A DNA stretch of 64,000 bases, from positions 434,001 through 498,000 of the forward strand of contig NZ_JOEH01000004.1 of NCBI RefSeq assembly GCF_000719095.1. The letters are read 5' to 3'. The position numbers and the translations under genes are program-made. The notes beneath the pieces were generated by a model, which did not search any database, was not told where the DNA came from, and saw only the letters and a list, made by a program, of their open reading frames with translations. Below are positions 18,320-27,700 of this stretch, in pieces (the stretch's first letter is position 1; every line of letters starts with the position of its first letter). The DNA comes from Streptacidiphilus jeojiense (GTDB lineage: Bacteria; Actinomycetota; Actinomycetes; Streptomycetales; Streptomycetaceae).

Positions 18320-19213
18320 TTACTCCGCGAGTACTTCGCCGACGATGCGTCTGGCCACCGCCATCAGGACCGGGTTGGTGTTCCAGTAGTACGGCATGAT
18401 GATCAGCGCGATGGAGAGGGCCCAGCCGCGTCCCCGGCTCCAGGTGGCCTCGTCCGTGTCGACGGCGTCTCGGAAGGCGGTTCGGGACTCGCCGGAGAAG
18501 AGGGCCCAGGCCGGGAGCAGGTCGACGGCCGGGTCGCCGGTGCCCAGGGTGCCGAAGTCGATGACGGCGCTGAGGCGGCCCTGCTGGACCAGGAGGTTTC
18601 CGGGCAGCAGGTCCCCGTGGAGCCAGACGGGTGGTTTCTGCCAGGAGGGGGCCTGCAGCGACTCTTCCCATACCTGCCCGAGGGTCTTCAGGTCGTCCTC
18701 GGGCAGTCGGCCCCGCAGGGCGGTGAGGGCCTCGCGGGCGGGGGTGTCGCGTGGGGCGAGGGGTGTCCCTCGGCCGGCGGCGGGGCCGTCGGTGGGGTCG
18801 ATGCGGCGTAGCGCGGTGATGAATTCGGCCAGGGCGACGGCCGCTGCGGTGGGGTCCGCGAAGGCCGAGTCGGTGAGGGTCTCTCCGTCGAGCCAGCGGC
18901 AGATCGACCAGGACCACGGATAGCCGGCGCCGGGTTCGCCCACCGCCACCGGCGTGGGGACGGCCAGGGGCAGGTGCGGGGCGAGCCGGGGCAGCCAGTG
19001 CGCCTCCTTCTCGGCCTGGCCGGCCGAGTGCGGGAGGCGGGGTAGCCGTACGGCGAGGTCCGGGCCCAGTCGGAACAGGGCGTTGTCGGTGCCGGCGGAC
19101 GGGACCCGGGAGAGGGGCAGGTCGGACCACTGCGGGAACTGGGCCCTGATCAACCGTCCGACCAGTGCGGCGTCGATGTCCGCCTCGTCGGCGTGCATCT
19201 TCTGGACCGGCAT
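18320..19213 (-). CDS. Aminoglycoside phosphotransferase-fold kinase
   Basis: 297 aa from the ATG at 19213, which has GAAAGG 5-6 bases upstream. APH/choline-kinase fold: N-lobe with PSAGTDNALFRLG and DLAVRLPR, catalytic loop VWLHGDLLPGNLLV (HGD-x4-N) and the metal-binding VIDFGTLGTGDPAVDL. It phosphorylates a small molecule; the substrate (aminoglycoside, macrolide or a metabolite) cannot be told from these motifs. An 81-bp gap separates it from the toxin-like gene on the same strand, so they may be co-transcribed. Confidence 0.85.
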   Translation of the reverse strand: MPVQKMHADEADIDAALVGRLIRAQFPQWSDLPLSRVPSAGTDNALFRLGPDLAVRLPRLPHSAGQAEKEAHWLPRLAPHLPLAVPTPVAVGEPGAGYPWSWSICRWLDGETLTDSAFADPTAAAVALAEFITALRRIDPTDGPAAGRGTPLAPRDTPAREALTALRGRLPEDDLKTLGQVWEESLQAPSWQKPPVWLHGDLLPGNLLVQQGRLSAVIDFGTLGTGDPAVDLLPAWALFSGESRTAFRDAVDTDEATWSRGRGWALSIALIIMPYYWNTNPVLMAVARRIVGEVLAE

Positions 19214-19224
19214 GCGTGCCTTTC

Positions 19225-19258
19225 GGGGACGGGACGGGACGGGACGGGGCAGGGCGGG
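19225..19258 (+). other. G-quadruplex-capable tract before the APH-fold gene
   Basis: Six runs of three or four G separated by 1-2 bases (GGGG-AC-GGG-AC-GGG-AC-GGG-AC-GGGG...). It sits on the template strand of the APH gene, abutting its ribosome binding site. The match to the classical four-run pattern is exact; any in vivo role is unknown. Confidence 0.5.
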
Positions 19259-19422
19259 ACAGTGGTGTCGCGTGGCCGTGCCGAGCACTCAAGCAGGCCA
19301 GCGGCCGGTGGTGCCACCGGTTTTCGCCGGATCGCCGTCCCGCCGCGCCCCGGCCGGCCGGCGCGCTCCCGGCTTGTTGTCGGCCGGCTGTCAGGTAGCC
19401 GAAACGTGACCTGCACAACCCG

Positions 19423-19453
19423 TTGACGCGTTGTCATGTGAGCGTTAACAATG
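19423..19453 (+). promoter_or_regulatory. Promoter and LacI-type operator of the arabinose regulator
   Basis: TTGACG at 19423-19428, then a 17-bp spacer, then TAACAA at 19446-19451 within TGTGAGCGTTAACAATG (19437-19453). The operator covers the -10, predicting autorepression. It lies about 100 bp before the regulator ATG. The rest of the gap 19214-19550 shows only the G-rich tract. Confidence 0.65.
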
Positions 19454-19550
19454 CAGTGTCGGAAACGGCGGGGAAACAGATGCCGTACCTTGTCGAACAG
19501 TCCCGAATGCTCAGGAACGCCATATCGGCGCAGGTCGGAGTGAGGAATCC

Positions 19551-20591
19551 ATGGGAGCAGCGAACACCGTCAACGGGCGTCAGCCGGTCATGGCCGACGT
19601 CGCGCGGCTGGCGGGTGTCTCGCACCAGACGGTCTCCCGGGTGCTCAACGACAATCCGCACGTCAAGGAGGAGACCAGGGAGCGGGTACTGCTCGCGATC
19701 CGGGAGCTGGACTACCGTCCGAACTCGGCCGCACGCACCCTGGTCACGCGCAGGTCGCAGACCCTGGGGGTGGTCAGTTTCGACACCACCCTCTACGGTC
19801 CGGCCTCGATGCTCTACGGGATCGAGCAGGCCGCCCGCAGCGCGGGCTACTTCGTCAGCATCGCGAGCCTGCGCTCGCTGGACGGGCGCTCGGTGCAGGA
19901 GGCCGTGGACCGGCTCAGGGACCAGGCGGTGGAGGGTGTGCTGGTGATCGCGCCGCAGACCTCGGCCGTCGGGGCGCTGGCGCAGGTCCGCAGTGCGGTC
20001 CCGGTGGTCGCCGTCGGTTCGGGCTCCCAGGCCAGGGTGCCCGGGGCGGCGGTCGACAACGAGGCCGGGGCCAGGGCGGCCACGCAGTACCTGCTCCATC
20101 TGGGGCACCGCACCGTGCACCATGTGGCGGGGCCCTCGAACTGGCTGGACGCCCAGGCCCGGCGCGCCGGCTGGCGTTCGGTGCTGGCGGACGCGGGTGC
20201 TCCGGTGCCCGAGGTCGTCAGCGGGGACTGGAGTGCCAGGTCCGGCTACGAGGCCGGGCTGCACCTTCTGGAGAACCCGGAGGTCACGGCCGTCTTCTGC
20301 GCCAACGACCACATGGCGCTCGGGGTGCTGCGGGCGCTGAACGAGGCCGGGCGCGGCATCCCGGGCGACATCAGCGTGGTGGGCTTCGACGACATCCCCG
20401 AGGCCTCCTACTTCACTCCGCCGCTCACCACCGTGCGCCAGGACTTCGGCGAGTTGGGCCGCCGCGGCCTGGAACTGCTGGTGGCGCAGGTCGAGGGTGA
20501 GGCCGGCACCAAGGAGAGGGTGCTGGTCGCCCCTGAGCTGGTGATTCGGGGGAGTACGGCGGCGGCACCACCCGCCCCCGCCGGTGGCTGA
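19551..20591 (+). CDS. LacI-family transcriptional regulator, probable arabinose repressor
   Basis: 346 aa. N-terminal helix-turn-helix and hinge: VMADVARLAGVSHQTVSRVL and NDNPHVKEETRERVLLAI, then DYRPNSAARTLVTRRSQTLG. The periplasmic-binding-protein-like effector domain ends with VVGFDDIPEASYFTPPLTTV. GAGGAA precedes the ATG. The shared TGTGAGCGTTAACA-type site before this gene, twice before araB, and in related form before the transporter makes it the likely local repressor, released by arabinose or a derivative. Many bacteria use a GntR-LacI hybrid AraR; this protein is a plain LacI type. Confidence 0.88.
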   Translation: MGAANTVNGRQPVMADVARLAGVSHQTVSRVLNDNPHVKEETRERVLLAIRELDYRPNSAARTLVTRRSQTLGVVSFDTTLYGPASMLYGIEQAARSAGYFVSIASLRSLDGRSVQEAVDRLRDQAVEGVLVIAPQTSAVGALAQVRSAVPVVAVGSGSQARVPGAAVDNEAGARAATQYLLHLGHRTVHHVAGPSNWLDAQARRAGWRSVLADAGAPVPEVVSGDWSARSGYEAGLHLLENPEVTAVFCANDHMALGVLRALNEAGRGIPGDISVVGFDDIPEASYFTPPLTTVRQDFGELGRRGLELLVAQVEGEAGTKERVLVAPELVIRGSTAAAPPAPAGG

Positions 20592-20732
20592 GGGCTGCTC
20601 GACAAGCTGAGGGTCCGAGCACCTGAGGGCCCGAGGGCCGCACGGAAGTACAGCTGCACAGAACCACGGAAGCACATCCGCACACGCTCGAATGTTCGTC
20701 GCACCTGCTCAATTGATAGCTGTCGTCTGCTC

Positions 20733-20752
20733 AATTGTTAGCGCAAACAATT
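20733..20752 (+). promoter_or_regulatory. LacI-type operator before the sugar transporter
   Basis: AATTGTTAGCGCAAACAATT, with 7-bp arms AATTGTT/AACAATT around AGCGCA, 54 bp before the lipoprotein ATG. Its core (GTTAGCGCAAAC) is related to the GTGAGCGTTAAC core of the araB and regulator sites. A TTGATA at 20713-20718 could be the -35. Confidence 0.6.
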
Positions 20753-20806
20753 CTGGCGGGGTGTTCGCTCCGCCGTGCCTGGAAACCGATCGAGAGGACC
20801 ACCACC

Positions 20807-21973
20807 ATGCCGTCCGCACTCAACTCCAGTAGCACGAGATCCAAGAAGCTCGCCGTCGTGGCCACCGCGCTGCTGCTCGCCCTCGGCGCCTCCGCCTGCA
20901 GCAAGACCGGTGCCGCGGGCAGTGGCAGCACCTCGGCCGCCGCATCCGCCGGCGGCAGCAGCTCCGCCCCGGCCGTCACCCTGTCGGGTGACATCTCGTT
21001 CAACGACGCCAACCTCACCAAGCTCGACGCCGCGATCAAGACCGCACTCGCGGGCAAGGACCTGTCCAAGCTGGACGAGGCCATGGTGGTCAACGTCGCG
21101 GTGGACTACTGGAACGCGGGCAAGGTCGGCTTCAACAAGGGCCTGTCCGACCTCGGCATCAAGGGCACCTTCCAGGCCCCGGCCAACGGCCGGCTGGACC
21201 AGCAGCTGTCCATCATCCAGACCCTGCGCGGCCAGGGCATCACCGGCTTCACCGTCTCCGCGATCGACCCGACCGCCATCAAGGCCCCGATCGCCTCCGC
21301 CAACTCGGCCGGCATCCCGGTGGTGGCCATCGACTCCCCGCTGCCCGCCGAGGACGGCTCCGCGCTCTACCTGGGCAGCCTCAACGAGGAGTTGGGCGAG
21401 AAGGCCGGCGAGGCGATGAAGCAGGTGCTCAACAACCAGGGCGAGGTGGTGATCCTCACCGGGTCGCTGACCGCCTCCAACTCGCTGGAGCGCATCGCCG
21501 GGTTCAAGAAGGCCCTGGAAGGCTCCAACATCAAGATCACGCAGACCCTGAACGACGGCACGGACGCCTCCAAGGCCCTGTCCAACGCCTCCACCTCGTT
21601 CCAGACCGACCCCAACGTCAAGGGCCTGTACGGGGTCTACTCCTACGACGGACCCGCTGCCGGGCAGGCCGTGCAGTCGGCCGGCAAGACCGGTGCGATC
21701 AAGGTCATCTCCTCCGACAGCGACGCGCAGACGCTCAAGTTCATCCAGAGCGGCGTCATCCAGGCCACCGTGCTGCAGCAGCCCTACCAGCAGGGCTACA
21801 CCGGCGCCTTCCTGCTGGCGGCGTTCAAGGTGCTCGGCAAGGACGCCACCCTGGCGCTGGTCAAGCCCTACCTGGAGAGCGACGGGACCACCCTGAGCAC
21901 CGGCGCGGGCGTGGTGACCCAGTCCAACATCGCCGACTACCAGGCCATGCTGACCAAGCTCGGCATAGGCTGA
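20807..21973 (+). CDS. Sugar ABC transporter substrate-binding lipoprotein
   Basis: 388 aa. Signal peptide SKKLAVVATALLLALGASAC with a lipobox ending at Cys, so it is a surface lipoprotein. The mature part starts with a Ser/Ala/Gly linker and continues as a type I periplasmic-binding-protein (ribose/arabinose group): NVAVDYWNAGKVGFNKGL, GFTVSAIDPTAIKAPI, VVAIDSPLP, VVILTGSLTASNSLERIAGF, LYGVYSYDGPAAGQAV. GAGAGGA sits 8 bases before the ATG. First gene of a transporter set with the next two genes; probably binds L-arabinose or arabino-oligosaccharides, judging by its neighbours and operator. Confidence 0.9.
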   Translation: MPSALNSSSTRSKKLAVVATALLLALGASACSKTGAAGSGSTSAAASAGGSSSAPAVTLSGDISFNDANLTKLDAAIKTALAGKDLSKLDEAMVVNVAVDYWNAGKVGFNKGLSDLGIKGTFQAPANGRLDQQLSIIQTLRGQGITGFTVSAIDPTAIKAPIASANSAGIPVVAIDSPLPAEDGSALYLGSLNEELGEKAGEAMKQVLNNQGEVVILTGSLTASNSLERIAGFKKALEGSNIKITQTLNDGTDASKALSNASTSFQTDPNVKGLYGVYSYDGPAAGQAVQSAGKTGAIKVISSDSDAQTLKFIQSGVIQATVLQQPYQQGYTGAFLLAAFKVLGKDATLALVKPYLESDGTTLSTGAGVVTQSNIADYQAMLTKLGIG

Positions 21974-21983
21974 GGTCGACGAG

Positions 21984-23579
21984 ATGGCAGCCGTGCAAGC
22001 ACGGACCGAGGGGGACACGGCGGCTCGGGTCGCCGTGTCCCTTCGGGGAGTGAGCAAGAGCTACGGGCCGGTCAAGGTGCTGGACATCCCGGAGCTGGAA
22101 CTGACCAGCGGTCAGATCGTGGGCGTGGTCGGCGAGAACGGCGCCGGCAAGTCCACGCTGATGGGGGTGCTGTCCGGCACCGTGGCCGCGAGCACCGGCA
22201 GTATCGTGATCGACGGGCAGGAGCTGCACAGCGGTCGCCCGGACCACGCGCAGAGCCTCGGTGTCAGCCTGGTGGCCCAGGAGTTCCCCCTGGTGGGGAA
22301 GTTGAGCGTGGCCGAGAACCTGCTGCTGGGCCGGCGCCCGGCGAGCAGCGAGGGCCGCCGCTTCGGCAGCTGGCGCTACGACCGGGCCGGCACCAGGGCC
22401 GAGGCCCGGGCGCTGCTGGCGGACGTCGGGGTCGAGGGGGTGGACGTCGACCGCCCGGTCGAGCGGCTGCCCGTCCCGGTCCGGCAGATGATCGAGATCG
22501 CCAAGGCCTGGGGCCACCACCCGCTGGTGCTGATCCTGGACGAGCCGACCTCCTCGCTGGGGCCGGTGGAGGCGGACAAGGTGCTCGCGCTGGCCCGGCG
22601 GCACGCCGAGGCGGGCGGAGCGGTGCTGTTCATCGGGCACCGGCTGGACGAGGTGCGGGCGCTGGCCGACCGGGTGATCGTGCTGCGCGGCGGCCGGCTG
22701 GTCGCCGACCTGACGCCGGAGCAGGCCTCCGAGGAGCGGCTGATCCGGGAGATGGTCGGCAGCGAGCTGGCCAAGGCCGACGTCAGCCCGCCGCCCTCGG
22801 TCGAGCGCGAGGTGGTGCTGCGCACCGAGGGGCTGACCGCCGACGGGCTGGGCCCGGTCGACCTGGAGGTGCGGGCCGGGGAGATCCTCGGCGTGGCCGG
22901 GCTGATGGGGTCGGGCCGCAGCCGGCTGCTGCACACCGTGATGGGCGCCCAGCCCAGGACCGGTGGCACCGTCGAGTTCCAGGGCCGGGCGTTCCACCCG
23001 CGCCATCCGGCCGACTCGGTGGCGGCCGGGATCGGCCTGGTGCCGGAGGACCGCAAGGAGCAGTCCCTGGTGCTGGGCGCCTCGGTGCGCTGGAACATCA
23101 CCCTGGCCACGCTGCGCCGGATCAGCCGCCGCGGGGTGCTCACCCCGCGCGCCGACCGCGAGCACGCGGGCCGGCTGGTGCAGGAGCTGGGCGTGCGGCT
23201 GCACTCGGCCGAGCAGCCGGTCGGCGACCTGTCCGGCGGCAACCAGCAGAAGGTGGTCTTCGGCCGCTGGCTGGCCGCCGAACCGCGGCTGCTGCTGCTG
23301 GACGAGCCGACCCGCGGCGTGGACGTGGGTGCCAAGGCGGAGATCTACGGCCTGATCGACGAGGCCGCCAAGGAGGGTCTGGCGGTGGTCGCGGCCTCCT
23401 CCGAGCTGGAGGAGCTGCTGTGGATCTGCCACCGGATCGTGGTGATGGCGCACGGCCGGGTGGTCGCCGACATCCCCAGGGAGCGGTTCAGCAAGGAACT
23501 GATCATGACGGCCGCAGCGGGGACGCAGAGCGCGCCGTCCCCGGACCCGCAGGCCGCGGCGAAAGAGGCGATGGCATGA
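21984..23579 (+). CDS. Sugar ABC transporter ATP-binding protein (two ATPase domains)
   Basis: 531 aa, tandem ABC ATPase of the RbsA/MglA/AraG class. NBD1: Walker A GENGAGKSTLMG, Walker B LILDEPTSSLG, with a signature region LPVPVRQMIEIAKAW that is poorly conserved. NBD2: degenerate Walker A GLMGSGRSRLL without the Lys, as is usual in this class, but a full LSGGNQQKVVFGRWLA signature and LLLLDEPTRGVDVG. It powers uptake with the permease encoded directly after it (4-bp overlap). Confidence 0.93.
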   Translation: MAAVQARTEGDTAARVAVSLRGVSKSYGPVKVLDIPELELTSGQIVGVVGENGAGKSTLMGVLSGTVAASTGSIVIDGQELHSGRPDHAQSLGVSLVAQEFPLVGKLSVAENLLLGRRPASSEGRRFGSWRYDRAGTRAEARALLADVGVEGVDVDRPVERLPVPVRQMIEIAKAWGHHPLVLILDEPTSSLGPVEADKVLALARRHAEAGGAVLFIGHRLDEVRALADRVIVLRGGRLVADLTPEQASEERLIREMVGSELAKADVSPPPSVEREVVLRTEGLTADGLGPVDLEVRAGEILGVAGLMGSGRSRLLHTVMGAQPRTGGTVEFQGRAFHPRHPADSVAAGIGLVPEDRKEQSLVLGASVRWNITLATLRRISRRGVLTPRADREHAGRLVQELGVRLHSAEQPVGDLSGGNQQKVVFGRWLAAEPRLLLLDEPTRGVDVGAKAEIYGLIDEAAKEGLAVVAASSELEELLWICHRIVVMAHGRVVADIPRERFSKELIMTAAAGTQSAPSPDPQAAAKEAMA

Positions 23580-24595
23580 GCAGCAGTACGGACACCGCGC
23601 CCGCCCCGGCGGCGGCCGCCCCGCCGAAGCCCGGCGCCGGCCTGCTCCGGCGGCTGGTGGAGACGCCCGAGGTGGGCGTGGTCGTGGCCTGCGTGGTGGT
23701 GTTCACCGCGCTGGCGATCGACAAGTCGACCTTCGCCAGCGCGGTCAACCTGCAGGGCATGGGCTTCGACCTGGCCCAGTACGGACTGATCGCGATCGGC
23801 GAGTCGCTGGTGATCCTGACCGGCGGCATCGACCTGTCGGTGGGAGCGCTCCTGGGCACCAGCGTCATCCTGGCCTCCTGGTTCAACGTCAGGGCCGGGC
23901 TGCCGGCCGGGGTGGCGATCCTGTTCACGCTGGCGATCTGCGGCACGGTGGGCCTGATCCACGGGCTGGCGGTGACCCGGCTGAAGATGCCGCCGTTCGT
24001 GACCACCCTGGTGACCTACACCGTCGCCCAGGGCGTGACCCTGGCCATCACCTCCGGCACCTCGATCCCCGGCATCTCCGGCTTCTTCAGCGACCTGGGC
24101 CAGAGCTACCTGGCGCAGATCCCGGTGCCGCTGGTGCTGTTCGTCATCGTCGCGGTGGCGGCCTGGTTCTTCCTGGAGCGCACCTACCAGGGCCGCCAGG
24201 TGTACGCGGTCGGCGGCAACGCCGAGGCGGCCCGGCTGGCCGGCATCCGCGGCGACCGGCGGGTGGTGTCCATGTACGTCACCAGCTCGCTGCTCTCCGG
24301 GCTCGGCGGCATGCTGGTGCTGGGCCGGATGGGCGTGGGCTCCGCCAGCGGGGTCGGCGTGGGCTGGGAGCTCTCGGCCATCGCCGCCGCGGTCATCGGC
24401 GGGGTGAGCCTGATGGGCGGTCAGGGCCGGATCATGGGCATCGTCGCCGGCGCGGTGCTGCTGGAGCTGATCAACAACGGGCTGACCACGCTGCAGATCA
24501 ACTCCAACTACACCCAGATCGTGCTGGGCGCGGTGCTGGGCATCGCCATCACCGCGGACCGGCTGCGGGCCCGGAGGCTGGCCAAGCGGCGCTGA
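23576..24595 (+). CDS. Sugar ABC transporter permease
   Basis: 339 aa, RbsC/AraH-type inner-membrane permease. The first ~25 residues are Ala/Pro-rich and cytosolic. Then come multiple hydrophobic segments (VGVVVACVVVFTALAI, SLVILTGGIDLSVGALLGTS, VPLVLFVIVAVAAWFFL, AVIGGVSLMGGQGRIMGIVA). VYAVGGNAEAARLAGI is the conserved cytosolic loop that contacts the ATPase. The ATG overlaps the ATPase stop; GAAAGAGG is just upstream. A strong hairpin follows. Confidence 0.92.
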   Translation: MSSSTDTAPAPAAAAPPKPGAGLLRRLVETPEVGVVVACVVVFTALAIDKSTFASAVNLQGMGFDLAQYGLIAIGESLVILTGGIDLSVGALLGTSVILASWFNVRAGLPAGVAILFTLAICGTVGLIHGLAVTRLKMPPFVTTLVTYTVAQGVTLAITSGTSIPGISGFFSDLGQSYLAQIPVPLVLFVIVAVAAWFFLERTYQGRQVYAVGGNAEAARLAGIRGDRRVVSMYVTSSLLSGLGGMLVLGRMGVGSASGVGVGWELSAIAAAVIGGVSLMGGQGRIMGIVAGAVLLELINNGLTTLQINSNYTQIVLGAVLGIAITADRLRARRLAKRR

Positions 24596-24655
24596 GCAGC
24601 AGCACAACCAACAAGCAGTGGGTAACAACTGACCGACCGACAGCAGAGAGCTGAC

Positions 24656-24691
24656 GCGGGTCGGTGACCGGGAGGCCGGTCGCCGACCCGC
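24656..24691 (+). terminator. Hairpin after the sugar transporter operon
   Basis: GCGGGTCGGTGACCGG (24656-24671) pairs with CCGGTCGCCGACCCGC (24676-24691), a 16-bp stem with one G-U pair and a 4-nt loop. It separates the transporter from the secreted GH51 gene, which therefore probably has its own promoter. Confidence 0.75.
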
Positions 24692-24795
24692 GCGAGCCCT
24701 CGGCTCGGCATGCCCTGGCCGCCCCCGGCTCGACTCGTCACACACATCGTCACAGCACCGTACGGATCGGGATCCATCGTCAGCTGAGAGGTGTC

Positions 24796-27700
24796 ATGTT
24801 CATATCAAGAATGAGACGGGGGCGCGGTCGCGCCGTCGCTCTCGCCGCCACCACGGCCCTGCTCCTCGGCGGCCTCACCACCGCGATGGGCAGCGGCACG
24901 GCGGGAGCGGCCACCACCGCGCCCAGTCTCGCCGCCCATCTGGCACTGGACGAGGGCAGTGGCACCACCGCCGCCGACTCCTCCGGCAACGGCCACACCG
25001 GCACCCTCGGCAGCGGCGTCATTTGGAGCGCCGGCCAGGTCGGTGCCCACGCGGTCAGCCTCAACGGCACCACCAACGGGAACATCGACATCCCCACCCC
25101 GGTCGTCGACACCTCCCAGAGCTTCACCGTCTCCGCCTGGGTCAAGCTGAACAACACCTCCGGCTACCAGACCGCGGTCAGCATCGACGGCACCAACGTC
25201 AGCGGCTTCTACCTGCAACTACGGGGCGACACCGGCGACTTCGCGTTCACCCGGCTCTCCTCCGACAGCACCAGCGCCACCACCTCGGCGATCGCCACCG
25301 ACGGCACCGCCCCCAGCACCGGTACCTGGTACCACCTGGTCGGCGTCGACGACGAGAGCGCCGGCAAGCTGCACCTCTACGTCGACGGCGCGGCGCAGAC
25401 CGACGCCGCCTACACCGGCGGCGGCTGGAAGGCCGCCGGGCACACCCTGATCGGGCGCGGCCTGTTCGGTGGCAGTCCGGTGGACTTCGTCAACGGCTCG
25501 GTCGACGACGTCCAGTTCTACCAGGGCGCACTGACGGCGGATCAGGTCGCCGCGATCAACACCTCGGCGCACTGGAACCTGGACGAGGGCAGCGGCAGCA
25601 GCGCCGCGGACTCCTCCGGCAACGGCCACACCGCCACCCTCGGCAGCGGCGCCGGCTGGGCCACCCCGGGCCGGGCCGGCGCGCACGCGCTGACCCTGGA
25701 CGGCACCGCCAACGGCAACGCCACCGCGAGCGGCGCGGTGGTGGACACCCGGCAGTCCTTCTCGGTCTCCGCCTGGGTCAAGCCCACCGCCGTCAGCGGC
25801 TTCCAGACCGCGGTCAGCATCGACGGCGCCAACGTCAGCGGCTTCTATCTGCAACTGCGCGGGGACACCGGGAAGTTCGCCTTCACCAGGCTGGCCTCCG
25901 ACGCGGACTCGGCAGCCGTCGCCACCGTCCCGGCCACCGCCGCGCCCACCGCGGGCCAGTGGTACCACCTGGTCGGGGTGGACGACGTGGCGGCGGGCAA
26001 GCTCTCGTTCTACGTCAACGGCGTGCTCCAGGGCAGCACCGCCTACACCGGGAACTGGCAGGCCACCGGTGACACCGTGATCGGCCGCGGCCGCTACAAC
26101 GGTGCGCCGGCCGACTTCTTCGGCGGCGGCGTGGACGACGTCCAGGTCTTCGACCACGCGCTGACCGCCGACGAGGTGCAGACCGTGGTCGGCACCGCGG
26201 GCGGCACCCTCAGTGTGGACGCGGCCAACCCGGCCCACGCCCTGCCCTCCACCTTCTTCGGGGTGATGACCGAGGACATCAACCACTCCGGCGAGGGCGG
26301 CCTGTACGCCGAGCTGATCCAGAACCGCTCGATGATGGCCAGCAGCACCAGCCCGGTCGACTGGTCCGCGGTCGGCGACTCGACCATCGCGCTGGACACC
26401 GGCAACCCGCTCAACAGCGCGCTGACCCAGTCGCTCAAGGTCTCGCTGACCACCGCCACCAGGGACAGCCGGGCCGGGGTCGCCAACTCGGGCTTCTGGG
26501 GCATCCCGGTGGCTCCCGGCCGCAGCTACACGGTCTCCTTCTTCGCCAAGGCCAGCGCCGGCTTCAAGGGCCCGCTCACGGTCGACGTCGAGGGCGCCGA
26601 CGGCACCGTGTACGCCAAGGGCAGGGTGAACGGGGTCGGCACCGGCTGGAAGCAGTTCACCACTACCATCAGGACCGGCGACGACGCACCGTCCACCGCG
26701 GCCGCCCGCTTCGTGCTCTCCGCGCAGACCGGCAGCGGTGCGACCCTGTGGCTGGACAACGTCTCGCTCTTCCCGCCGACCTACGGCAACGTCAAGAACG
26801 GGCTGCGCACCGATCTGATGACCAAGATCGCCGGGCTGGAGCCCTCGTTCATCCGCGAGCCGGGCGGCAACTACCTGGAGGGCAACACCCTCGCCACCCG
26901 CTTCGACTGGAAGAACACCATCGGCCCGGTCTGGACCCGGCCCGGGCACCAGGACGACGCCTGGGGCTACTGGTCCACCGACGGCATGGGCCTGCTGGAG
27001 TACCTGGAGTGGGCCGAGAGCCTCGGCGCCCAGCCGCTGCTCGCCGTCTACGCCGGCTACAACCTCAACGGCAGCCATGTGGACGTGAGCCAGCTCGGCC
27101 CGTACGTCCAGGACGCCCTGGACGAGATCCAGTACGCCACCGGCTCCACCAAGACGGTCTGGGGCGCCAAGCGCGCCGCCGACGGCCACCCCAAGCCCTT
27201 CGACATCGGCTACGTCGAGGTCGGCAACGAGGACTGGTTCGACGGCTCCGGCAGCTACGACGGCGACAACGGCCGCTTCGCGCAGTTCTACGACGCCATC
27301 AAGAAGGCCTACCCGTCCATCAAGATCATCGCCACCACCCCGGTCAAGTCCCGCACCCCGGACGTGGTGGACGAGCACTACTACGAGACCCCGGCCTGGA
27401 TGAACAGCCACGCCAACCTGTACGACTCCACCTCCCGCAGCGGCCCGAAGATCATGGTGGGGGAGTGGGCCTCGCAGGAGGGCAAGCCGACCCCGGACCT
27501 CAACGCCGCGCTCGGCGACGCCTCCTGGCTCACCGGCCTGGAGCGCAACTCCGACATCGTCACCCAGGAGGCCTACGCGCCGCTGCTCGCCAATGTCAAC
27601 AGCGTGCAGTGGAACACCAACCTGATCGGCTTCGACGCGCTGACCAGCTACGGCTCGCCCAGCTACTACGCGCAGTCGATGCTGGCCCAGCACCACGGCG

